Assembly (NCBI RefSeq): GCF_001428125.1
Contig: NZ_LMSM01000010.1
Coordinates: 62,001 to 126,000 of the forward strand
DNA length: 64,000 bases
Direction of reading: 5' to 3'
Source of the DNA: Nocardioides sp. Soil774
GTDB lineage: Bacteria; Actinomycetota; Actinomycetes; Propionibacteriales; Nocardioidaceae
In this document: in pieces, positions 45,792 to 54,078 of the stretch
Position numbering within the stretch: position 1 is the stretch's first letter
How the letters are laid out: each line of letters starts with the position of its first letter
Program-made: the position numbers and the translations under genes
Notes under the pieces: generated by a model
The model's input: only the letters and a program-made list of their open reading frames with translations
The model's database searches: none
What the model was told of the DNA's origin: nothing

Positions 45792-46670
45792 TCATGACGA
45801 CGCCCGGTTGAGCTCGTCGAGCATCGACAGGGGACCGAGGTCCTCGAGCCGGTGCCCGCCGGGGTAGGTGGTCGGGCGGTGGACGTACGCCGTGCGGCGT
45901 GGAGGCGCGAGCCGCAGCAGCCGGGCGCGCAGCCGCAGCCCTCCGTGCACGGCCGCGACGAACCACCGCGGCTGGCGGGGCATCCCGAGCGCGGCGCGCA
46001 GGGGCTCGTCCATGAGTGCGACCGTCACCCGTGGCAGCAGCGGCCGCAGGGGAGGGGGCGCGATCTCCCGCGCGATGGCGATGGACGCCTCGGCGAGCCG
46101 GGTGGCGGCCGGGGTGTGGGCGAAGTGCCGCTGCTCGTGGGCGAGGAGCAGGGCAAGGTAGCCGTCGTACGTCGTGGGCAGGTGCTTGAGGCCCATCAGC
46201 TCGCCGAAGCGGGTGGTCACCTTGGCGATCGCGGTGAGCTCGTGCGGGTCGAGCTGACGCCAGCCGTAGGCCTGGATCCAGCGGACCGGGCCGACGATGG
46301 TGGTGGCGAGGACGTAGGCGAAGTCGTCGTCGGAGATGTCGTAGTGGCCGTGGATGCGGTTCAGCCGGCGCAGCGCGGCGTGCGAGCGCGGGGAGTCGAT
46401 GCCCTCGAGCGTCGCCTCGTCGCCGATGAGGATGGTGTCGTCGTAGCGCTTGACGCCGTGGGCGGCGAACTCGCGGGTGCGGTCGAGCAGCTCCGCGATC
46501 GAGGGGATGCCGTAGTCGCGCAGGAAGGCGATGCCGGTGCCCTGGCTGTAGTCCCAGGGGAACTCGAAGCGGGCGGTGAGGCGCAGGATCTCGTCGTGGT
46601 CCACCTCCGGGTCCAGCGACCGGATCCGGTGGAGGTTGGCGTAGCGGCGCGGCGCGTGCAGGCGGCTCAG
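45792..46670 (-). CDS. Oxygenase MpaB family protein (DUF2236)
   Basis: A protein of about 292 residues in the DUF2236/MpaB family, haem-type oxygenases that act on terpenoid-like or polymer substrates. Typical segments are WDYSQGTGIAFLRDYGIPSI, GVKRYDDTILIGDEATLEG and RLNRIHGHYDISDDDFAYVL. The start is a puzzle: homologous N-termini begin near LSRLHAPRRYANLHR, and the only start there is CTG at 46670, overlapping the LLM gene's TGA by 4 bases. The next usable start (GTG 46820) would lie 150 bases inside the LLM gene and add nonsense-looking residues. Confidence 0.75.
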   Translation of the reverse strand: MSRLHAPRRYANLHRIRSLDPEVDHDEILRLTARFEFPWDYSQGTGIAFLRDYGIPSIAELLDRTREFAAHGVKRYDDTILIGDEATLEGIDSPRSHAALRRLNRIHGHYDISDDDFAYVLATTIVGPVRWIQAYGWRQLDPHELTAIAKVTTRFGELMGLKHLPTTYDGYLALLLAHEQRHFAHTPAATRLAEASIAIAREIAPPPLRPLLPRVTVALMDEPLRAALGMPRQPRWFVAAVHGGLRLRARLLRLAPPRRTAYVHRPTTYPGGHRLEDLGPLSMLDELNRASS

Positions 46671-47707
46671 GACACCCAGTCCTTCACCTGCGCGAGCGTC
46701 GCGGCCGGGTCGTCGCTCACCGGTGTGACGTTGAGGTCGGTGACGCCGGCCTCCGCGAAGGCGGCGATGCGCTCCTTGACGTACGACGCCGGGCCGACGA
46801 GGTTGGCCGCCTCGAGCCACTCGGTGGGCACGAGCGCCTCGGCCTCCTTCTTCTTCCCGGCGAGGTAGAGGTCCTGGATCTCCTCGGCCTCCTGCTCGTA
46901 GCCGTAGGCGCGCGCGACGTCGTTGTAGAAGTTCTTGCCCTTGGCGCCCATGCCGCCGACGTAGAGGGCGAAGACCGGCCGGGCGAAGTCGAGCAGCGCC
47001 TTGGTCTCGGGCCCCTCGCCGATGGCGAGCATGCCGCCGGCCATCACCTGCAGCGGTGCGAGCCCCTCGAGCCGCTTAGCGTTGCCCGCGGCGAGCGCGT
47101 CGCCCCACACGAGGTGGGCGCGCTCGGGGTGGAAGAGGTGCGGGATCCAGCCGTCGGCGATCTCCGCGGTCTGCTCGACGTTGTTCGGCCCGAGCGAGGC
47201 GATCCAGATCGGGATGGTGTCGCGCTCGGGCCGGGTGAGCAGCTTGAGCGGCTTGCCGAGCCCGGTGACGGCGCCGTCGGCCTTGGTCAGCGGGAGGTGG
47301 AAGACCCCGTCGGCGCTCAGCGGCTCGCGCTTCAGCCCGCGGCGGATGATGTCGACGACCTCGGCGGTGCGCGCCATCGGCTTGCTGTACGGCACGCCGT
47401 GGAAGCCCTCGACGACCTGCGGCCCGCTGACACCCAGGCCGAGGATCGCGCGACCCTGGCTGACGTTGTCGAGGCCGGCCGCGGTCTGCAGCAGCGCGCC
47501 CGGCGTGCGGGAGTAGATGTTGAGGATCCCCGAGCCGATCTGGACCCGCTCGGTCTTCGCGGCGAGGTAGCCCATCAGCGTGGGGGAGTCGAAGCCGTAG
47601 GCCTCGGCGACCCAGACGCTGTCGAGGCCGGCCCGCTCCAGCGCGACGACGTCGTCGGCCGCCTTGCGCGGGTTGCCGTCGTACATCAGGAGGGTCGCCA
47701 GGCGCAT
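46667..47707 (-). CDS. LLM-class F420-type flavin-dependent oxidoreductase
   Basis: A 346-residue TIM-barrel protein of the luciferase-like monooxygenase family that in actinobacteria usually binds F420. The N-terminal LERAGLDSVWVAEAYGFDSP, then GRAILGLGVSGPQVVEGFHG and PIWIASLGPNNVEQTAEIAD are the expected F420/FMN contact blocks. The substrate is not predictable. It is upstream of the MpaB-like gene and overlaps its start, so they may share a transcript. Confidence 0.87.
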   Translation of the reverse strand: MRLATLLMYDGNPRKAADDVVALERAGLDSVWVAEAYGFDSPTLMGYLAAKTERVQIGSGILNIYSRTPGALLQTAAGLDNVSQGRAILGLGVSGPQVVEGFHGVPYSKPMARTAEVVDIIRRGLKREPLSADGVFHLPLTKADGAVTGLGKPLKLLTRPERDTIPIWIASLGPNNVEQTAEIADGWIPHLFHPERAHLVWGDALAAGNAKRLEGLAPLQVMAGGMLAIGEGPETKALLDFARPVFALYVGGMGAKGKNFYNDVARAYGYEQEAEEIQDLYLAGKKKEAEALVPTEWLEAANLVGPASYVKERIAAFAEAGVTDLNVTPVSDDPAATLAQVKDWVS

Positions 47708-47715
47708 GCGCCAAT

Positions 47716-47736
47716 CGTGACAGTGGAACTGTCACG
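47716..47736. promoter_or_regulatory. Palindrome between LLM and EVE genes
   Basis: CGTGACAG, 5 bases, CTGTCACG: perfect 8-base arms 9 bases upstream of the LLM start and overlapping the EVE stop codon. It may be an operator for the LLM gene or a short terminator for the EVE gene. Confidence 0.5.
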
Positions 47737-48121
47737 GTGCAACCATCGACCAGATCACCTCAGCGTCGTCGGCGTCCAGCTCGAAGAACCCGAACCGGAT
47801 CTTCGCCACCGGCAGGTGGTCGCGGACCCGCTCGAGCGGGATCGGCTCGATCTCCCGCAGCCGCGCGGCGCGCCGGAACCCGCCCTCGATGACCGTGCTC
47901 GGCTCGGGTTGCTCGCCGGTGACCTCGCCGACGATGGTGATCGCCCGGAGCGGCTCGCCCTTCGGGTACGTCGTGGTCGGGGAGTAGAGCAGGATCCGGT
48001 CGCCCACCCCCATGCGGGCGACGGGCGCCCGCTTGCCGTGGTTGGCCATGACGAAGCCGTCGGCCAGGCCGCGCCGGGCGTGGTCGCGGGAGGCCACCAG
48101 GACCCAGGTGCGTGTGGTCAT
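47732..48121 (-). CDS. EVE domain-containing protein
   Basis: A 129-residue EVE-domain protein, a fold related to PUA/ASCH/YTH domains that reads modified bases in nucleic acids. The opening WVLVASRDHARRGLADGFVM and the GVGDRILLYSPTTTYPKGEP strands are clear, followed by an AITIVGEVTGEQP segment. The start at ATG 48121 is set by a TAGCCT -10 box 7 bases upstream. A role in modified-DNA or RNA recognition is inferred from the family; no restriction or methylation genes are next to it. Confidence 0.8.
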   Translation of the reverse strand: MTTRTWVLVASRDHARRGLADGFVMANHGKRAPVARMGVGDRILLYSPTTTYPKGEPLRAITIVGEVTGEQPEPSTVIEGGFRRAARLREIEPIPLERVRDHLPVAKIRFGFFELDADDAEVIWSMVAP

Positions 48122-48128
48122 GGCCCCG

Positions 48129-48134
48129 AGGCTA
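48129..48134 (-). promoter_or_regulatory. -10 box TAGCCT for leaderless EVE mRNA
   Basis: Minus-strand TAGCCT with 7 bases to the ATG at 48121. Confidence 0.65.
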
Positions 48135-48163
48135 GGAGCGCCCACCGACAACGGTCAGCGGGT

Positions 48164-49912
48164 TCAGCTCGTCCCGTGCCACGACTCCCAGAGCGCGGCG
48201 TACGACCCTCCGGCGGCGACGAGGTCGTCGTGCGAGCCGAACTCGGAGATGACGCCGTCCTCGACGACCGCGACGCGGTCGGCGTCGTGGGCGGAGAAGA
48301 GCCGGTGCGCGATCGCGATGACCGTACGTCCCTCCAGCACCGCGGCGAGCGAGCGCTCGAGGTGCCTCGCCGCGCGCGGGTCGATGAGCGAGGTGGCTTC
48401 GTCGAGCACGAGGGTGTGAGGGTCCGCGAGCACCAGCCGGGCCAGGGCGATCTGCTGTGCCTGGGCGGCGGTCACCGCCCGACCCCCGGAGCCGACGAGC
48501 GTGTCGAGACCGGCCGGCAGCAGGTCGACCCACTCGAGCGCGTCGACGGCGCCGAGCGCGGCACGTACGGCGTCGTCGGACGACCCCGGCCGGGCGAGCA
48601 CGACGTTCTCGCGCAGGGTGCCGACGAAGACGTGGTGCTCCTGGGTGACGAGCGCGACGTGCCCGCGCAGGTCGCCGAGCGGGAGCTCGACCAGACCGAC
48701 GTCGCCGACGGTCACCGATCCCGTGCGCGGCGGGTGGATGCCCGCGAGGAGTCGACCTAGCGTCGACTTGCCTGCCCCGGACGGACCGACCATCGCGATG
48801 CGCTCGCCCACGCCCACGTCGAGGTCGATGCCGTGCAGCACGTCGCGCCCCTCCACGTAGGAGAAGCGCACGTCCTCGGCGTCGAGCTTCTCCGAGTCCG
48901 GCACCCGGCCTGAGACGGTCCGGTCGTCGGGGACCTGCGCGACGCCGAGCAGCCGCGCGAGGGCGGCCGCGCCGAGCTGGAGCTCGTCGAGGATGGACAC
49001 GATCCGGTCGACCGGGTCGATGAGCATCTGGACGTAGAGCGTCGCCGTCGTGACCTCGGCCAGCGAGACCTGGCCCCGGGTGTAGAGCCAGCCGCCGAAG
49101 AGCAGCGTGCCGACCACCGGGAGGAGGTAGCTCAGCTCCATGCTCGGGAAGAAGACGGTGCGCAGGTGCAGCGTGTACTTCTCCGCGGTGAAGGACTTCG
49201 CGCAGTCGTCGTCGCACAGCTCGACGCGCTTCTCGCCGAGGCCGAGCGCCTCGACGGTGCGCGAGCCCTCGACGGTCTCCGACAGGGTGGTGGTGATCTG
49301 GGAGTACGACGCGGTCTCGGCGAGGTAGCCGTCCTTGGCGCGGGCGAGGTACCACCGCAGCCCGACCACCAGCGGCGGCAGCGCGAGCAGGCACGGCAGC
49401 GCGACCCACCAGCCGACGCTCAGGGCGGCGGCGAAGGTAAGGATCGCGGAGACGACGGCGATGGTCCACTCGGGCAGCGCCCACCGCACCGACCAGCCCA
49501 GCCGGTCGATGTCGGAGCCCGTGCGGGTCAGCAGGTCGCCGGAGCCGGCCGCCTCGACCGTGCCCACCGGCAGGGCGAGGGTGTTGGCGACGAAGTCCTC
49601 ACGCAGCTCGGCCAGCACCAGCTCGCCCATCACCTGCGAGCGGTAGCGCGCGTAACGGGTCAGCACCGACTGCAGCACGAGGAAGATCGCGAGGAGGACG
49701 ACGATCCGGTCGACGTGCGAGGCGGTCGTGCCCTCCTCGACGGACTGGACGAGGTCGCCCAGGAGGCGGGGTGCGGCCAGGGCGGTGAGCGCGGCCAGCA
49801 CGTGCAGGCCGAGTGCGGTCCACAGCAGGCGCGGGTGGCGGTGCGCGACATGGCCGACGTAGCGGCGTACGGCCCGGCCGTCCGCGATCGGCAGACGGGT
49901 GGTGACGCTCAT
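48164..49912 (-). CDS. ABC exporter half, catalytic Walker site, degenerate signature
   Basis: A 582-residue ABC half-transporter: six membrane helices (residues 25-310) then the ATPase domain. Walker A is GPSGAGKST (about residue 390), the Q-loop VTQEHH, Walker B TLVLDEATSLID and the H-loop IAHRLFSAHD are intact. The signature that normally reads LSGGQ is VTAAQ (AVTAAQAQQIALAR), so it cannot support hydrolysis in the partner's site. The gene overlaps the other half by 4 bases. Together with its neighbour it forms one good ATP site and one dead site. Exported compound unknown; multidrug or lipid export is typical. Confidence 0.9.
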   Translation of the reverse strand: MSVTTRLPIADGRAVRRYVGHVAHRHPRLLWTALGLHVLAALTALAAPRLLGDLVQSVEEGTTASHVDRIVVLLAIFLVLQSVLTRYARYRSQVMGELVLAELREDFVANTLALPVGTVEAAGSGDLLTRTGSDIDRLGWSVRWALPEWTIAVVSAILTFAAALSVGWWVALPCLLALPPLVVGLRWYLARAKDGYLAETASYSQITTTLSETVEGSRTVEALGLGEKRVELCDDDCAKSFTAEKYTLHLRTVFFPSMELSYLLPVVGTLLFGGWLYTRGQVSLAEVTTATLYVQMLIDPVDRIVSILDELQLGAAALARLLGVAQVPDDRTVSGRVPDSEKLDAEDVRFSYVEGRDVLHGIDLDVGVGERIAMVGPSGAGKSTLGRLLAGIHPPRTGSVTVGDVGLVELPLGDLRGHVALVTQEHHVFVGTLRENVVLARPGSSDDAVRAALGAVDALEWVDLLPAGLDTLVGSGGRAVTAAQAQQIALARLVLADPHTLVLDEATSLIDPRAARHLERSLAAVLEGRTVIAIAHRLFSAHDADRVAVVEDGVISEFGSHDDLVAAGGSYAALWESWHGTS

Positions 49913-51621
49913 ACGACCGCCTCCACGTCACGTACGACGACGCGGCGGTAGGCCGCGACCTCGGACAGCAGGTCGGTGTGGGTGCCGACGGCGACGACGC
50001 GGCCGTCGACCAGGAAGGCCACCTCGTCGACGGCGTCCAGCAGCAGCGGGCTCACCGTCGTGACGACCGTGGTGCGACCCGCGCGGTGCGCCCGCAGCCG
50101 GGCCGCGATCCGCGCCTCGGTGTGGGCGTCCACGGCGCTGGTGGGTTCGACGAGCACCAGGACCTCCGGGTCGGCCGCGAGCGCGCGGGCCAGCACGAGG
50201 CGCTGGCGCTGGCCTCCGGAGAACGAGCGCCCCTTCTCGGTCACGACGGAGTCGAGGCCGTCGGGGAGCGCCTCGAGGATGTCCTCGGCGGAGGCGGTGA
50301 AGAGGGCCTTCTCGACGTCGCCGTTGCCGCGCTCGTCGATCCGGTCGGCCAGCCGCCCCGCGAAGAGGGCGGCCCCGGTGTCGGACACGACGATCCGCTC
50401 GCGGACGTCGGCGTGGCGCAGCGAGGTGAGTGGCACGCCTCCGAGGGAGACCTCGTCGTCCTGCTCCGCCGCGCACAGGCCCAGGCGGTCGGCGAGCAGG
50501 GCGGAGTCGTCGGGCTGGTCGGAGACGATCGCGGTGAGCAGCCCGGGGCGCACCCGCAGGCCGGTGCGCGCGTCGTGGAGCTCCGAGCCCGGCGCCGGGG
50601 GAGCGGCCGGGCAGGCGGGCTCGACGACGTCGGGCTCGAGCGCCATCACCCGGCACACGCGCGACGCGGCGACCCGTCCGCGGATCAGCTTGTTGGCGAA
50701 CTCCGTCGCCGTGCGCAGGGGCAGCATCAGGAACGCGGAATAGCCGTAGAACGCGACCAGCTCGCCTGCGGAGATGTCGCCGGTGACGGCCGATCGGGCC
50801 CCCAGCCAGACGACCAGCACCACGAAGACCCCGGGCAGGAAGACCTGGAGGGCATCGAGGACCGACTGCAGCTTGGCGACGTCGACCGCGGCCGTGCGGG
50901 TGGCCTGGGACTCGCGGCGGTAGCGGTCGAGGAAGACCGCCTCGCCGCCGATCCCGCGGAGGACGCGCAGGCCGCCGACGATGTCGGTGCCGGTGTTGGA
51001 GAGGTCGGAGCGCATCTGGCGCTCGGTGGCGCTGCGCGCCTGGAGCGGCTTGAGGATCGGCCCCATCACGAGCAGCAGCAGCGGCACGCCGACCAGCACG
51101 ACCAGTCCGAGCTGCACCGACGTGCTGAGCAGGATCGCGGAGACCAGGAAGAACGAGACGATCGCACCGGCGAAGCGGGCCGTCACGTCCATCACGTTGC
51201 CGATGTGGTCGAGGTCGGTGGTGCCGATGGCGATCACCTCACCGGTGCTGACCTTGCGCGGCAGCGAGCCGCCGAGGCGCACCGACTGGCGGCTCGTGAG
51301 CTGCACGATCCGGTAGGACGCGGTGAGCCAGTTGGTGACCGCGAAGCGGTGGCGCATGATCCCGGTGACCGCCTGGAGCAGGCCGATGACGAGCATCACG
51401 CCGGCCCAGAGCAGCAGCTGCTGCTGGTCCTTGGCGGCCACGCCGCGGTCGATCGCGCGACCCAGCACGGCGGGCAGCACGGCCTGGCACGACATCCACA
51501 CGATGCCGAACGCCATCCCGCCGAGGAGGGTGTGCCACTGCTGGCGGGCCAGCCACCACAGGAACCGACCGGGGGAGCGATGGTCCGGGGTCCCGGGGTC
51601 GGCGACGGGCAGCGTTCTCAC
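49909..51621 (-). CDS. ABC exporter half, Walker motifs lost, intact signature
   Basis: A 570-residue ABC half-transporter with six membrane helices and an ATPase domain. Where Walker A should stand the sequence reads IVSDQPDDSALLADRL with no GK(S/T). Walker B is VLVLVEPTSAVD, with Val for the Mg-binding Asp. The Q-loop Gln and H-loop His are also missing (VSDTGAALF, TTVSPLLLDAVD). The signature FSGGQRQRLVLARALA is perfect. The protein therefore completes the active site of its partner but cannot hydrolyse ATP itself. GTG start with a TACTGT -10 box 7 bases upstream, so it is first in the operon. Confidence 0.9.
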   Translation of the reverse strand: MRTLPVADPGTPDHRSPGRFLWWLARQQWHTLLGGMAFGIVWMSCQAVLPAVLGRAIDRGVAAKDQQQLLLWAGVMLVIGLLQAVTGIMRHRFAVTNWLTASYRIVQLTSRQSVRLGGSLPRKVSTGEVIAIGTTDLDHIGNVMDVTARFAGAIVSFFLVSAILLSTSVQLGLVVLVGVPLLLLVMGPILKPLQARSATERQMRSDLSNTGTDIVGGLRVLRGIGGEAVFLDRYRRESQATRTAAVDVAKLQSVLDALQVFLPGVFVVLVVWLGARSAVTGDISAGELVAFYGYSAFLMLPLRTATEFANKLIRGRVAASRVCRVMALEPDVVEPACPAAPPAPGSELHDARTGLRVRPGLLTAIVSDQPDDSALLADRLGLCAAEQDDEVSLGGVPLTSLRHADVRERIVVSDTGAALFAGRLADRIDERGNGDVEKALFTASAEDILEALPDGLDSVVTEKGRSFSGGQRQRLVLARALAADPEVLVLVEPTSAVDAHTEARIAARLRAHRAGRTTVVTTVSPLLLDAVDEVAFLVDGRVVAVGTHTDLLSEVAAYRRVVVRDVEAVV

Positions 51622-51628
51622 TGGCCTG

Positions 51629-51634
51629 ACAGTA
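51629..51634 (-). promoter_or_regulatory. -10 box TACTGT for the ABC exporter operon
   Basis: Minus-strand TACTGT with 7 bases to the GTG at 51621. Confidence 0.65.
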
Positions 51635-51672
51635 GGTCGTGGAGGGCCCTGCCCACGAATGGTTAAGTGCTG

Positions 51673-52344
51673 TCAGCCGTCCACGAAGGCATCGCCGTCG
51701 AGGACCGCCGCCACGGTGGGTGTGCGGGGCGGCTCCCCGAGAAGGGTGGCGGTGACGAAGTCGGCGGCGTACGCCTCGAAGGTGCGGCCGTGGCGCAGCA
51801 TCGCGTGGCGTGCCCCGGGCACGGTGACGTAGCCGACGGACGTGCTCCTCGCGAGCCGGCGCGCCATCTCCGCGGACCGCGAGGGCAGGGCGATGCGGTC
51901 CTCGCTGCCGTGCACGACGAGGACCCGGCGCCCCGCGAGGTCGACCCGGTCGCCGGGGAGCACCCACGGGTTGAGGGCCACCACGGAGCGGACCTGCGGA
52001 GCGGCACCGCCCAGCAGCGCGGCACGCCCACCGAGCGAGTGGCCCACGAGCGCGACCGGCACGTCGCCGTGCTGGTCGGCGACCTGGTCCAGCGCCCACG
52101 CGACGTCCACGACCGGGGTCGCGCGGGTGTCCCAGCCGCGGTGCGAGTTGAGCAGCCGGTGGACGGCCAGCCGCGAACGGCCCGCCCGGGCGATGCGGTG
52201 CGCGACCGGCACCATGCGCAGCACCGACAGCTGGGTGGGACTGACCATCGCCTGCTCCCCCCGACTGCCCCCGCCGTGCAGCACGATCACGACGCCCTCG
52301 GGGGAGTCGGGCGTACGGACCGGGATCAGGCGTGCGTGCGGCAT
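51673..52344 (-). CDS. Alpha/beta hydrolase
   Basis: A 223-residue hydrolase. The nucleophile elbow is GHSLGGRAAL (Ser near residue 101), the Asp lies in VHGSEDRIALP and the His in VPGARHAMLRHG, a full catalytic triad. The oxyanion region is VIVLHGGGSRGEQ. The substrate is not predictable. It lies upstream of the ABC operon on the same strand, 51 bases away, but the -10 box between them suggests separate transcription. Confidence 0.85.
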   Translation of the reverse strand: MPHARLIPVRTPDSPEGVVIVLHGGGSRGEQAMVSPTQLSVLRMVPVAHRIARAGRSRLAVHRLLNSHRGWDTRATPVVDVAWALDQVADQHGDVPVALVGHSLGGRAALLGGAAPQVRSVVALNPWVLPGDRVDLAGRRVLVVHGSEDRIALPSRSAEMARRLARSTSVGYVTVPGARHAMLRHGRTFEAYAADFVTATLLGEPPRTPTVAAVLDGDAFVDG

Positions 52345-52383
52345 GGTGTGCGGCCCGTACCCGGAGCAGGTCGCGTCATGCCC

Positions 52384-52944
52384 TCAGCGACCCAGCCCCT
52401 CGACCACCTCGGCGCCCGGCAGGTCGGCCAGCAGCGCGCCCGGCGCCAGCAGCTTGGAGCGACGTACGCCGCTGCCGATCACCACGACCGGCTCCTCGAG
52501 GAGGGCGTCGTGGACCAGGATCCGCCAGCCGCCCGGCAGCCCGAGCGGGGTGATCCCGCCGTGCTCCATCCCGGTCTCGGCGACCGCCCGCTCCATCGGC
52601 AGGAAGGACGCCTTGCGGACGTCCAGCATCTTGCGCACGAGCGTGTTGACGTCGGCGCGGGTGTCGGCGCGGACCACGCAGGCCGCGATCCGCTCGTCGC
52701 CGGCGCGCGCGCCCGCGACCACGACGCAGTTCCCGCTGGCGGTCATCGGGATCCCGTAGGCCTCGCTCATGGCCGCGGTGTCGGCGAGGTCGGGGTCGAT
52801 GTCGACCACGGCCAGGCTCCCCGCGCCGGGCCAGACGGCGAGTGCCGCGGCGACGGTGGCACCGACCAGGTCGGGGTGATCGGTAGCGGGCAGGGACGTC
52901 AGGGTCGGGAAGCTCGGGAGCGTCACGCGGTCATCATGCGCCAT
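52384..52944 (-). CDS. YbaK/EbsC-family aminoacyl-tRNA deacylase
   Basis: A 186-residue protein of the YbaK/ProX family that removes misacylated amino acids from tRNA. The signature KASFLPMERAVAETGMEHGG and GITPLGLPGG, with conserved Lys and Gly-Gly-x-Pro-x-Gly, is intact. The exact specificity (Cys-tRNA-Pro and related) cannot be set by sequence alone. It is divergent from the GDPD gene, with a 48-base gap. Confidence 0.87.
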   Translation of the reverse strand: MAHDDRVTLPSFPTLTSLPATDHPDLVGATVAAALAVWPGAGSLAVVDIDPDLADTAAMSEAYGIPMTASGNCVVVAGARAGDERIAACVVRADTRADVNTLVRKMLDVRKASFLPMERAVAETGMEHGGITPLGLPGGWRILVHDALLEEPVVVIGSGVRRSKLLAPGALLADLPGAEVVEGLGR

Positions 52945-52992
52945 TCACCCTGAGGTCCCCCGCCGGTCGCACGCGCCCGGCACGGTGGAGGC

Positions 52993-54015
52993 ATGACGGT
53001 GACCCGCGAGGCGAGCCAGCACGCAGGGGGCGCGACCTCGTCGTTGGTCCTCACCCCCGCCGTGGTCGCGCACCGCGGCGCCAGCGGGCACCGTCCCGAG
53101 CACACGCTCGGCGCCTACCGCACCGCCATCCGGATGGGCGCCGACGACATCGAGCTGGACCTGGTGTCGACGCGTGACGGCGTGCTGGTCGCGCGCCACG
53201 ACCTCGAGCTCAGCACGACGACCGACGTCGCGTCGCGTGCCGGGCTCGCCCACCTGCGCCGCACCCTCGTGGTGGACGGGGTGGAGCAGGAGGGCTGGTT
53301 CGTCCAGGACCTCACGCTGGCGCAGCTGCGGACCCTCACCGCCCGGGAGCGGATGCCCGCCACCCGGCCCGCCAACACGTCGTACGACGGCACCGAGGGC
53401 GTCGCGACCCTCGACGAGGTGCTGGCGATGGTCGGCGTGGAGTCGGCGCGCCGCGGTCGTCAGGTCGGGGTGATGCTCGAGCTCAAGCACCCCGCGCACC
53501 ACGACACGATCGGGCTGCCGCTCGACGAGCCGCTGCTGCGCGACCTGGCCCGCCACCACCTCGACCACCCGTGGGCGCGGGTCACGCTGATGTCCTTCGA
53601 GCCCGCGATCCTGCGACGGCTGGCCGCGCGCACCCGGCTGTCGGTCGTGCAGCTGTTGCACGCCCACGACCGACCCACGCCGGAGGCGCTGGACCGGATC
53701 GACGACTACGCCGACGGCGTCGGGGCGCACCGCTCGCTCGTGCTGCCCCGCGATCCCGGTGGCGCGATGGGCGCGCCGTCGACGCTCGTCCGTGACGCGC
53801 ACCGCCGCGGCCTCACCGTGCACGTGTGGACCGTGCGCGCCGAGAACCGCTTCCTGCCCACCGACCTGCGACGAGGCTCCGACCCCGCCGCGCTCGGTGA
53901 CATGGCGGGCGAGGTCGCCGCCCTCCTGGCAGCAGGGGTCGACGGGGTGATCACCGACCACCCCGAGGAGGCGTGCGCGGCCCGGCGGCGCGACCTGGCG
54001 GCAGCCGGTCACTGA
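52993..54015 (+). CDS. Glycerophosphodiester phosphodiesterase (cytosolic form)
   Basis: A 340-residue GDPD. The catalytic block VAHRGASGHRPEHTLGAYRT and DDIELDLVSTRDGVLVARHD are intact, and the barrel runs to GVDGVITDHPEEACAA. No signal peptide: the protein opens MTVTREASQHAGG. A GGTGGAGG ribosome site precedes the ATG. It is 64 bases from a close paralogue with a signal peptide, so the two probably arose by tandem duplication and now act in different compartments. Confidence 0.88.
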   Translation: MTVTREASQHAGGATSSLVLTPAVVAHRGASGHRPEHTLGAYRTAIRMGADDIELDLVSTRDGVLVARHDLELSTTTDVASRAGLAHLRRTLVVDGVEQEGWFVQDLTLAQLRTLTARERMPATRPANTSYDGTEGVATLDEVLAMVGVESARRGRQVGVMLELKHPAHHDTIGLPLDEPLLRDLARHHLDHPWARVTLMSFEPAILRRLAARTRLSVVQLLHAHDRPTPEALDRIDDYADGVGAHRSLVLPRDPGGAMGAPSTLVRDAHRRGLTVHVWTVRAENRFLPTDLRRGSDPAALGDMAGEVAALLAAGVDGVITDHPEEACAARRRDLAAAGH

Positions 54016-54078
54016 GACGTCACGGACCATTCACCGTCAGGCGGGTCCACCGTCTCGTCGCACCGGTTGGCTCCTCCC

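Noticed and set aside
48164..51621. Considered that the Walker-less ABC half is a pseudogene
   Set aside because: The frame is intact over 570 residues, has a perfect SGGQ and pairs exactly with the partner's defect, which fits selection rather than decay.
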